NCBI GenBank assembly: GCA_031213475.1
Contig: JARUPZ010000011.1
Span: 682,001-746,000, forward strand
DNA: 64,000 nt
From: Nereocystis luetkeana
Lineage: Eukaryota; Sar; Phaeophyceae; Laminariales; Laminariaceae
Reading direction: 5' to 3'
Shown here: positions 50,865 to 61,900 of the stretch, in pieces
How the letters are laid out: each line of letters starts with the position of its first letter
Numbering within the stretch: position 1 is the first letter of the stretch
The notes under the pieces: generated by a model
The model's database searches: none
Seen by the model: only the letters and a program-made list of their open reading frames with translations
Told to the model about the DNA's origin: nothing
Translations under genes and position numbers: made by a program

Positions 50865-51717
50865 CTCTGTATTTAGGCTAGGAAATCGTAGCGTGCAAAC
50901 CGTATCGTATTCAGTATATACATGGCAGCTTGATATATAGGTCGCTGTTTAGTTTTACACTCCTGGTGTCCGTGCCAGTTCAAGGGAACGCTCGAATCTG
51001 ACCTGCAGACCGTGCTTACTGCGGGTGTTGCTGTACGGGGCTAGGGTCAGGGCGTCTCGTGTTACGTTGCGAACGCTAAATATATTATTGTTGGATGGAA
51101 GTCGCGCACAGTTTTATCCCTGCAGACATGTTTCCCAGGAGCAATGAATGTCGACGTGCCATCCTCTTGCCATGTCATTTATTCCAGGGCCGAGCGAATG
51201 CCGTCCGGTAAATGAGAGGCGCAGTTCTCACAACACTTTCTCCATCACTCATTGGTTGATTCGTCGACATAGTTTGTGACAGGCCCATGGGGGGCGTCCC
51301 TTGCCTGCCTCATGCCACTATACTACTGTATTAGTACGCAGCCCTGGCGGCGGTGGTCTCTGGTTCCGCGCAATTCAGCTCCCAATTCAGCTCGCTATTC
51401 AGCTCGTACCGGTAATGTCCCTGGGAGGTAGCGCGGGGTGTCGTTTCTAAGAGAGGTCTCTTGTAACACCCTAAAATATTGCAGTACCTGCCCGCAGTTT
51501 CCCTACTGGCCCGTTGTTCTAGGGAAAAGTGTCAATATTAACAGTTGTGGAATCTCCGTGTTGATAGCTGACACAGACAGTCATGCTCTAGACGTGGATG
51601 TAGATCACTCTGGTGCCATGGTATTATCGTAGAGGAACGACGACAGGGCAGCACGTAGGTGTGGGCATGCCGTGACTTAGAGCAGCTTTGGTGCGTTTCC
51701 TGCTGTTAGGCTCCACG

Positions 51718-51750
51718 CCCCCCCGCCCCCCCCCCCCCCCCCCCCCCCCA
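51718..51750. repeat. Long poly-C tract
   Basis: cgccccccccgcc then about 22 C. Other C or G runs of ten or more lie at 5,278, 8,535, 45,633 and 59,047. Confidence 0.95.
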
Positions 51751-51908
51751 GGACAATCTCTCTTTGGCACAAGCATCTGATGGATGCGATGGTTCGATGG
51801 TGTTTTTTTTTTGTGACCGCTGTGCACGGGTCACGCGCGACGCACGATGCAAACATAAATACCTATGTTGTACAGTAGGTCTAGACTACTATTTATAGGA
51901 AGCAGTAC

Positions 51909-51995
51909 CGGTTGCCCCGGTGGTTCAAGTGGTTAACCTCGAAGTCTACTTGTGTTTGAGTCCTGGGTTCGAGCCCCAGGTGGGTCGAATTTTTT
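51909..51995 (+). ncRNA. tRNA-like Pol III unit: A box, B box, T6; head of the SINE-like element
   Basis: A-box-like TGGTTCAAGTGGTTAACC at 51,921, B box GGTTCGAGCCC at 51,966-51,976 inside a perfect T-arm (CTGGG-TTCGAGC-CCCAG), and a T6 run at 51,990-51,995. The D-arm res embles serine or leucine tRNAs, but the acceptor ends do not pair and no 7-nt anticodon loop forms, so it is not a working tRNA. Confidence 0.55.
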
Positions 51996-52265
51996 ACCTT
52001 ATTTGGCAAGAATAAAAATCAAAGGGATTCAATTGTTGAGAGCGCCTTGCAGCCTGGGTAGGCACAATTCGATGCGAGTCGAAGAGGGAAGAAAAGGCTG
52101 AAATCTTCTCGCGGTAAAAATGAAGGCACGTACCGTAGCGGGAAGGGGGTAGAAGAGCCTGCTATATGACCCCGGATCTGAGTTACGAGTTGGAAGGAGA
52201 GAGAGAAGACGATGGGCGAAGATAATAAATGGGATGAGCAAAACAAGAAAAAACAAAAAAAAGTA
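51909..52265 (+). mobile_element. Possible full-length tRNA-derived SINE
   Basis: The tRNA-like head is followed by a body (ggcacgtaccgt, tgaccccggatctgagttac, gagttggaaggagagagaga, gataataaatgggatga) and an A-rich tail. The body recurs at 15.6, 42.2 and 48.3 kb without the head, as expected of 5'-truncated copies. The T6 run inside it is a weakness: it should stop Pol III. Confidence 0.5.
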
Positions 52266-55122
52266 CGATGTAGCCGTGGTCACAGAGGTTTGGACCATCA
52301 TTAACAAAAGGCTCTACCAGGTATATATTACCATTAATACCAGGTTGTAGTTATTATTGGTAGTTGTTTTTTGTCCAGATAGGGAGGTACCCCCGCGGAG
52401 CGTTTCATTACTGCCAAGTATGAATTGCTAGGTAGTTTTTTCCGGCTCGATTTCTCTTTCTGGTCGTGTTGGTGATCGAATCGAATCGCTCGATTGGCAG
52501 TACTACAGGTGATACAAAACACTACCAGGTACTATTTATAGTCCTAGGTACGGCATACTCTCCTGTGTCTCGAATGCGAAACCCGCACAGGTTCGGGTGA
52601 TCGCCTCTTAGAAATGGCAAGTGTGGATATTCCTCTGTGTTACTCGCGTAAAAGTATATGCCATGGTATCGTACGGCTACGTGATGATTTTTCATGGGCA
52701 GTACGATAGCGCTAGAGCTCTACCACGATGTTGTGGTTGCTACGTCTACGTAGCCCAAACGGTCTGTTTGTGTCACGCCCAAACAGTGAAGGGAAAAACA
52801 TATTATCAAATACACCACGCGGGTCTTCGCCCTGTTGCCACCTCGTGCCATTAATGTCTTCTATCGTTTTGGCAGACCGACATTTTGTTTGCGGTACATA
52901 CAGTGTGATTTCATTCATAGAGGGACGATATTGCTCTATGCTAAAGACGAGGCTCATGGCCGGTGTTACACGGTGTTCGTTCGCAGTTTGCACTAATGCG
53001 TCTCCCCTTCTCCTCCTTGGTGTTACTGCTGCAGTGCATTGAATGATATTTCTCTTCCATGGGTTTTGTCTCTGAAGCGGTGGTGCAGTCCTAACGGTCC
53101 TACAGGGTACATAAGGTGTTTAAACGTTGGATTCCATCATGTCACATTTTCACAATTTCACATGGACGGGTGCTAATAACTCGATATTTAGAATGATAAT
53201 ACAATCGCAACCACTTACTTGCGTACAGTTCGTAGTGCTTTTTCTGAGTACCGACACCACTTTGCGTGTACTGCACTAACATGTCGTCGTCGCTCTGACT
53301 CGTATTTAACTCGTATCACTATACTTAGTACCACCAGGAATAGTTTGGTATTGGTGAGGCCTCTGTGCTGCGATCAGCCGCCGACTCTCACCCAGGGCTA
53401 TTGCCGTACCCCCGCAATGATTCGATGTCAATCAACGCGGCACCTCGTCGCAGCACAACGTACAACTCGTGCCACACAACACAAGCGACGAGAGAAATAT
53501 GATTGTACTCAATCGGAAAAAAATCGCGATAATCGGGGTCACATGTATTCATTCGTTGTAATACAAGAGGGGTCAGCAATCGGGTCCAAACGTATTCCGC
53601 TGAAACACAGGAAGTTGCCTGCTATTAGCGTCAGGTATTCAAGCCAAAGGGCGCTTCACATTTATTTTCTGGTTTTGAAATTTAGTAGTCCAGACGGAAA
53701 ATCTAAGAGATCGACTCTTAGGAATTTTGCGTTTGGACCTTCAAAACCTAGGGAATACGTCGTGCAGAGGATCATGATGCTGTCGCCGAGCACCTACTGT
53801 AGTACGGCAGTACTGCGAGCGCGGCACAGACCGCAACATCAGTCCTGCAGAAACAGAACAGCAAGTACGTGTGATCAGAGCGTGACAACGAAAGCAAGCA
53901 GACGAAGTTGGCGAGAGCCAGCTTGCCGTCGAGCATTTCCAGTTGCTGCGTTATTTGTATGACCGAAGAAAGACATACAAAAACCTGCCCGGCATTCAAA
54001 AATGTACAACAAGCACTCACAGCAAGCAGCTGGTCTCCTACTCCAAGGATTATTTTTGCCTGAACTTCCAATGTCAATATGATCCAACACTACTCTTTCT
54101 CTCCGTCCGTTTTATTCCGCAAACACCTTGCAACGTCCGGGTTGTTTCTATGAACAGTGTAGCATGGAGCTCTTGACAATCGCAAGTTACCAGTTCTCAC
54201 AAAAAAGCATGGACCTCTGTGTCCGCTTCAGCCAGTAATATGTTGTTCCATTTGTCCTCGCGAGCAAGCGTAGCGGGCGGCCGAAGCCGCTCGCGGAGCG
54301 AAGCGCCTTGTACTCAAGTTTATCATTTCCAAATTGCGCTCACCAACTTTGGTTGCATGACATGACGTCGGCACACATATTCTACATACAGTACCTGATG
54401 CCTGGTAACGATCAGCCCGAGAGCATATTTAGAAAAGGAAATGTCCAACGATGGAGTCGTTTGTTTAAAGAAGCTAAAGACTCGTCCATTTGCCGAGTCG
54501 CGCGTGTTTGTAACGCTTGAACACACCAACTCTGACCTCCGAATCAGTTCCTTCAAGGAAAGCAGACGATAAAAACCAAGCTCGGGGCGATCAATGCAAG
54601 TATAGGTCATAATCTGTGGTGTACCGACACTGCCGTAGGAGTGCCATGTCTGATAACACCAATCCCTTCGCTCAAGGCGCTCAAGCACCAGTCAGTACCA
54701 AACGGATTATACGGCAAACACTCGCGTCAGACGCTACCTACAGTAGTAATAATAGTAGCTGCTGCACCTACGGCAGCAGTAGCCGCACTACAGCACTAGA
54801 AGCTGTACTAGGCTACAGGAGTAGTAGCTCTACTAGCCTACAGCAGTACAGTAGTAGCTGCACTTCGTCGAGGGCTGAGCCGGTAAGGAGCGAATACGTC
54901 CTCCATCCACGGCTGCTGCTCCAGCCTGCGCCCAGCCGCGTGCACCCCCACAGGGCAACCGGAGCTTAACCTGAGTGTGCCCCATGGAGCCGTCTCAATC
55001 TGCTCGCCGTATCGACCGCACCGCAACAACAAGCAACAACTGCTACCACACCACAACCCACAAGTTTAGGAACGCGCACGATCTCTCCTCGTTCAGCCTG
55101 GGCGACTACCCAAGAACGAACT

Positions 55123-55953
55123 TCACCGGCGTCTGCCGTCCCTGCGGTCATCTCTACCCCCGCCCCCCCCCGCATGGCCTCTCCTGTCCCCCCCCCGGTC
55201 CCTCTCGCGCTCGCCCCTCCTTTCTCCATCGCCACGCCGGCCATCCCTGTCTCTGTCACGCTCCCCCCCTCTGTGGTCCCTCCCGTTCCTGTCATCGCGA
55301 TGGTCCCGCTCGCGATGGTCACGGTCACGATGATCACGGTCACGATGATCATGGTCACGATCACCTCTGACCCCGCCGTTGGTGCGACGGTCACCAACTT
55401 TATCGGATCTCTCGGCTCGACGTCCGCCCTCGCCATTCTTATCAGACTTCGCCTTTTCCCTCCGGCGGTCCTGGCTGTCTCCCTTAGACCGCACCGGCGA
55501 CCGCACGGGGGACCGCGCCGGGGACTGAACCGGAGACCGCTCCGGGGAACGCTCCGGTGAAGCTGACGGGGAAGAGTCTCGGGGCGGGGAGTCATCGGGA
55601 GGCGGCGGCGGGGGCGGCGGTGTATCACCGCCATCGAAGTCGTCCATGTCGATGTCGTCGTCGTCATCAGGGTGAGGGGAGGAAGGGGGCGGGGGCGGCG
55701 GGGTAGAAGACGCGTCTTCCTCCTCGCTGTCAGCGCTGTTGACGCTGCCCGGGCTGTTAGACCTTGCTGCCGACCCACCGTTTTGTTGCTGTTCTTTGTC
55801 GTCGCTCTCTTCGGCCACCGCTGGCTCTGGGTCGGGCTGCTTGGGGACGTCAGGGAGGAGCGCCTCTAGCCGGTCTCGCTGGCGGGAGCCGGGACCGAGG
55901 TTGGCGATGTACTTCGACAGTACTGTCCGCACGTGCCCCAGGCTCCAGCCGTG
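55123..55953 (-). CDS. CTNNBL1: CTNNBL1 terminal exon with long RS/RD-rich tail
   Basis: Acceptor cggcag, phase 0. HGWSLGHVRTVLSKYIANLG then RQRDRLEALLPDV complete the armadillo fold. The tail follows: acidic SADSEEEDASS, runs of Pro with DDDDDIDMDDFDGGD, SPERSPERSPVQSPARSPVR repeats, then HRDRDHRDRDHRERDHRDDR and a Gly/Arg end. Composition resembles SR-protein RS domains. Confidence 0.88.
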   Translation of the reverse strand, partial: HGWSLGHVRTVLSKYIANLGPGSRQRDRLEALLPDVPKQPDPEPAVAEESDDKEQQQNGGSAARSNSPGSVNSADSEEEDASSTPPPPPPSSPHPDDDDDIDMDDFDGGDTPPPPPPPPDDSPPRDSSPSASPERSPERSPVQSPARSPVRSPVRSKGDSQDRRREKAKSDKNGEGGRRAERSDKVGDRRTNGGVRGDRDHDHRDRDHRDRDHRERDHRDDRNGRDHRGGERDRDRDGRRGDGERRGERERDRGGDRRGHAGGGGGRDDRRDGRRR

Positions 55954-58900
55954 CTGCCGTGCCGTGGGATCAGCGCAAAACGATAAAATAGGCAAACCGC
56001 CAGGCCATGCAGGTTGACAGTAATTATCAGTTGGTACAACAGCAGTACCAGGGCAGGGGCTGGTGTTGGAGGTGTGGGTAGCGGACTCTGTTGCGTCTTG
56101 TGCGGACCATACAGTAGGATGACTCGCCTTCGCATACGTTTACTTCCATCAATATAAATAGTGGCATACCTGGTACGCTACAACACATATCGTACCAGTA
56201 CATATCTACAAGGATACCGCCTCGACAAGCCTCGCTTTGAAGACATTGATGCATCACGCAGCTTGCAAAGCCGATGAATGTTCGGCCGCGAGAACTCGCA
56301 GCTGATGTTGAATGGTTGAATACATCAAACTCTTGCGTGCCAATACAAACGGGGCATACACGCATACACACACCTGGTGCAGTTTCTCGGCCACCCTTTT
56401 CGCTACCGCCGAGCTGTGCGCTGCGGTGACCACCATGACGACCGCCAACCGCTGCTGCGTGTATGCGCCCGCTTCCTGCCTGCGGAACTCCAGGGTCTCG
56501 GCATCATCGTCGCTGTCCCCCTCTTCCTCGTCCCTCGCAGCTCTCAAGTTATCGTTAGCGTCGAATTGAAGCACCCTGTCATAATCGACGAGCCAACGGA
56601 GACAGTCCGTTGGCACCAGAAAAGTGCACCAGAACGAAATTGGGAGCGTAACGTGCATCGTGTGGGGGCGGGGGCGGGGGTGGGGGTGGCGTTAGGATAT
56701 GCAGGGGAGTGGGGGTTGTTTCAAGATTCGTCACCGTATTTATTCCGTGTGTCAAGATTAAACCAAGTGAATGGAGCAAATGCCCTGAAAACACAAAAAA
56801 AAATCTACCATACCATGGGTGCAGTATAAATGGTATTAACAATAGTATGTGCGACCGACGTGATGTATGTTAAGTTTCTGTTTGAAGAGCAGCTAGATAC
56901 CCTTCCGGTATGGCAGCAAACGAGGATAAAACAGCAAGCATCCTCAACTCATTCTCGGCTCCATCGGCGGGGTCCCCTCTACCCTCTATCGGCCGCTATC
57001 GGCCGCTGAGCGAATGGAAATGCCGAGCGATTGTAGCAACAAGTTCCGAAGTCGCCGTATAAAAACACGCCAAACGCAACCGATAAAACCAATCGGCTAT
57101 GATCTCCCTTTCCTCACTTGCCTGTCTGAATATTCCATGTAGAGGTCCATGACTCGGTCCACCTTTTCCATGCCGGCCTCGACAAACTTAGACACGAAAC
57201 GGCTCAGGCACTCGTGCTCCGGACGGTCCTCGAGATGCACCGCGAAACTGCCCCCGCATCAAAGACGAAATGACAGGTCGGACGAGAGAACACGGCCCGA
57301 AAGGTCAGCCGAAGAAAATACACTCTCAAGGACACCTGTAGCTCATCGTATCGATCTACCACCCAGCGATACCCTTCCGAAATGTCTGGCCTGCTGAAAT
57401 CCTGCTGCTACACGGACTCAAGCCAACTATTAACAACCGTCTTACGTACTGCAGCAGCAGGTAATACATGGGTGTGTATTAATATACCAGGTACTAATTA
57501 CCAGGGTATTAAAAAGAATACCTGGTAGTATGTATAGAAACAAACGCGTCAGCCAGCTACTGTAGAAAGACGCAGGACTCTGCAAAATACCGCACGCACT
57601 TGCCTACTGCACTATTATACCACTACTTCAAGTATTATAACATCTACCCAACCAATGCTGACAATGAACGAGTCGCCGGTTTTTAGTTTAGCCAGTATAA
57701 TTACTCTACTGTGTTGTAGGTAGTAGTAGTGAAGCCTGGTTATGGCCATCATCAACAACAACAACAACAACAACAACAACAAAGTAGTGAATGGTTAAAC
57801 GGACCTGGTGACGATGGAGATGGCGTGCTCTTCCAGGGCGTTTCTGTCGCCTTTGGCCTTCCGCTTCTGACAGCACAAGAAACAGAAGAAACGGCAGGCA
57901 GGAAAGCACACCGGCACAAAAACACACCCGTGCAACGAGACAAGACGAAAGACAACTACATCAGGCGTGGAGGGTCGGGGAGGGGAGTACATCGACAGGG
58001 GAGTACATCGACAATGCCCATCCATTGCCTTCAATTCGACGGACAAAAACACCCCGTCGGGTCCACCGCTACTACACGTGGACGAGCACGTACTGCAAAT
58101 GCTGCATTAAATGTCACCGCCCGTCCGTGAGGTATTTGGGTGACAAAGAAGTTTGGTGGCACTAGAGTAGTTATGTCTGAGTCCAATATCCATATAGGTA
58201 GGCATAACACAAACCCAGCACAACACAACACAACACAACAAGTTGCATATTATCCTTGTATTCTCCTGTTGCTTGTATTATCCTGGAATATATTCCAGAC
58301 AGTCGCTTTCTGTCCTTCTATACTACAGCACTATTAATAGGACCTGGTGGTGCTTTTGGGTCGACGGCATAACAACATACCAAGCTAGATACAAAACAGA
58401 ACAAAACACCGAACCACAAGACAACGCACCGCACCAAATAACACCGATACCATTAATATGCCAAATACACCAGTACGTGCTTCGCGCTTCGAATTTAGTG
58501 GTAATTTGATGATTCGGCGTGTGCAAGGCTCCCTTATCACCTTCTGGCGCAGCTTGCGAGCGGCGCCCCTTCCCATGAAGACCGGCAGGACTGCCTTCAG
58601 CCCACCGACCTCAACCAGCCTGAAAACCCGCACGGCAGCAGCAGCAGCAACGACAGTAACAACAACAACGACAGTAACAGCAGCAACAGCCCCAATCGTT
58701 AGGGGTGGATATCTATTACGGGGGACCATATTATATAGGACCTACGGTAAACACAAAAAACTATATATTTCCCTATTTTTACTAACAATATTCGGTCCTC
58801 TTTACTATGGTCCCCCGTAATAGTGAAACAGTTAACAAGCGTCCGGCTCCATCAAAGCCGTTATCTGCTGCCAAAGCCGCAGCACCAACCACGCAACCGT

Positions 58901-61900
58901 ATTCTAGCGCGGCATTGAGTAGATAAAAGTAGGGAAGCTGTATGATATGCAACAAGGCAAGAGCATGCACAACTAACGGATCCCAACAAAAGTATGGGTA
59001 CCTTCGCTACTATGTGCAAATCGTCATCAGGCACAAAGCCGGGAGCCCCCTCCCCCCCCCCCCCCCCTTGCCGCAAGCCAACGGCACGGGCAGGCACGAT
59101 TACTACTGTACTACGGCACCTGGTACTATATTACGCCGTCGCCGATTGACCAACGCAAGTTATTGGATTGGATAAAGCCTCCTTCACCGAGGCGTTCCAA
59201 CTTTCAATGCAAATTCACTCTCAGCGCCGCGCCCACCCCTGGGATTGAAACGACCGTGTAGATTGCGACTATTGATACTAACCCTGCATGGAGGGTGGGT
59301 GCGAACGTCTGTTTTTTCTTCTCGCACCTAATGTCCTGTTCTCGCTGCTAAACTCGATTCAACCGAAATGGTTCGCCTGTGACTGCTGATGTCGGTACTG
59401 ATGTCTGCACTACTGACAGTATACTCTCCTGCCCAAAATCGAACCAAGTACTACAGTAGAACCACATAGTATCTCAATTCAGGGTTCCTCCCGGTGCTGA
59501 TTGGGTTACATTTCATAGAAGAGGTAGCACACGACGAGATGAGAATGGAGACAATAAATCATTCTGAGACACAAGTGCGAGAGCCTTGACAGTTGGTGCC
59601 GTTGTCTGTAAACCATAAAATATCATATAATAATACCATAAATATCATATAATAATATCATTAAATATAATATATAATACCAAGTATCCTATCATGTCAT
59701 AAATACCACGATCACATTAGACCATATCGTATCATGTGATAACTGTATCATACGGAATAATATAAAAGTACAACAGCAGTAGTATCCTAAAAACATTGCC
59801 ATACCTGATACGTACCAGTATGTTCCTACCTGGTACGATACTAATACCCCATCACACCCATATCCTATCATAATATCATATCCTATCCTATCTTGTACAA
59901 CGATTATTGTTGTAGTATTAATAGTTACCACAGAAAGAGTAGTATTCAGTTCCTGCTGACTACTATTGATAGTACTCTTTCCTTCCAGCAATACGCTAAC
60001 CCATTCCTCAAGTTTCCGCCAAGAACAGCTATTAGACGGGTGTTACCTGTCACTCGCTTTTCGCCTTGCGACGCCCCCGGGATTTCACGTTAGCCACATC
60101 CCGAAGGGGAGCCTTGTATTACAATACCATACCATCTCGTATCGTATAATATCCTATCGTATGTAATGATCATTGTCGAGGCAGATTTGGCCCACCTCTG
60201 GCAGTTGGTATCGTTGTCCGTCAGGGCGAAGTCCAACACCTTCACGGCGCACCAAGCCGCGTGCTTTTTCTCCCTGAGGCACCGAAGCATCAGCTCGAAA
60301 CCCTCCCCTGAGACCGAACCAAACCGGGGCATTTCATTTTTTTTTTTTCACCAAGGTACAGCGACGAGAATGTGGGGGGCATACTGTAATACTGTAGGCG
60401 TCATATAGTCTAAACATGCCGATAATTCTTACGGAGACTTGGTGTATGTGTTGTTCAAGTCATACAGAAGGGATACAGGCACTCATAAACATCACAGCTT
60501 AGAACCTTTCACTATTATACAATAGGCGATTCATGTGTCATACTATTGATGGTACGTAGGCAGCTTGCGAACATCGGTTCAGAGAAAATCCTCAATATAA
60601 TAGCTCGTATGTGTCTCACTATTCAATAGATAGGCTACTGATACGCAGAGTAGTCCCCAGCATCTCATTCGGGGACAAAATGGATACCCCAAAAACTGCC
60701 GATACCCGTTCAGACATAAAAAAGTCGTTCCTGCCTATTAATACCAGGTATTACTACCTACAGTGATGGTAGAGCTCGTTACCGCGCGACACCCACCCAC
60801 CCACCGTCGCGACGGTACGAGCTAACGATACCCACCCAGCACACCTATTAAATATCAAGAGCAGGCACAGATGATGTCCCTTGGACTGGTACTATGAATA
60901 CACCACGTGCGTATGTTTCAAAAAAAAAAAAAATAGGACACAGGCTCTCATGTATCCATAGTCAGTAGCTTGGCTTTCGAGGAGAGGACGTAAGGATTAC
61001 TTCTCCTTTTCACGATGCTGCACCGCAAGGTCCGAAGCATGAACACTATCGGTGCCTACCGAGGACAGTCTAGTGCATAACCTGCCCACGTTGTCAGATA
61101 AAAATTCTGCCTGACAGACACGACCAACACTAGACTAGACAGACACACACCAGTGCATTCACGTCATCCCACAGTCACAAAAAAAAAACGGTCCCCCTTA
61201 GTCACACCTCTGCGCGATAAATCATTGCGACCATGCCATTCTGGGGGTCACACGCGCGTAACGTTCGAGATCGGCTTGTCCTACCATAGGCTTGGCTTAT
61301 ACCAGCTGGTATTACAGTACAACTTGGCTTTTACAGCAGTAGCGAAGGGACCAAAGATCAAGAACAGACCAATAAATCGTGCCCGCTCCAGCAGTCAGAG
61401 ACATCACGAAGCTAAAACCCAAAACACAACGCCATCGTGTGGGCCACACGCGCGTCACCTCCGAGCGCCTCTTCCCTTGGCTCGCCCTCTACCATAGGCT
61501 CGCTCTACCGGTACATGCCACGAAAAACAAGCACCGGCTATTTTATGAGGCTCCTTCCTCGCTTGAGGCAACGTATGCTACCAGTACACTGGATACACCA
61601 GTACACTGGCTATACCAGAAAGTATACTGGCTATACTCCACTGACAATATTACATTGATGATAAACATGAAAGTGAAACCCTGAGGGCACTGCTATGCAC
61701 TACAGCAGTAGGTATATGCATACTTGTGCTTGATATATTTTAGATTTTTTTAACGTATCTCTTCGTACGCGCACCTTTAGACAGACAGGCCTGTACACTA
61801 TTAACAGGTACAAATCAAAACAAAGCGATTTTGCCATTCAAGCGTTATTGGGTCATTTGTAAGCTAAGGAGCCTCCCCAGTCACACATGTTTTAAAATAT

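Larger units (their letters stand above)
50865..55122. other. Intergenic region between two convergent genes
   Basis: About 4.3 kb holding the 3' flanks of both genes. It contains a poly-C tract at 51,718-51,750, the SINE-like element at 51,909, TACCAGGTA motifs at 52,315 and 52,523, a dispersed repeat at 53,370-53,460, a GC-rich hairpin near 54,260-54,305 (gcgggcggccgaagccgctcg) and a CTA/CAG-rich stretch at 54,730-54,860. A 247-codon open stretch at 53,219-53,962 lacks protein-like composition and is not called. Confidence 0.6.

Noticed and set aside
51909-51995. Functional tRNA gene
   Set aside because: The T-arm and boxes are good, but the acceptor stem does not pair and no anticodon arm forms.
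53219-53962. 247-codon plus-strand open frame in the intergenic region
   Set aside because: Composition is irregular, no domain is recognisable, and part overlaps a dispersed repeat also present at 6,220-6,310.
54966-55778. Long Arg/Thr-rich open frames overlapping the CTNNBL1 tail
   Set aside because: They are other-frame readings of the low-complexity SP/RD repeats; only the frame joined to the armadillo exon is supported.
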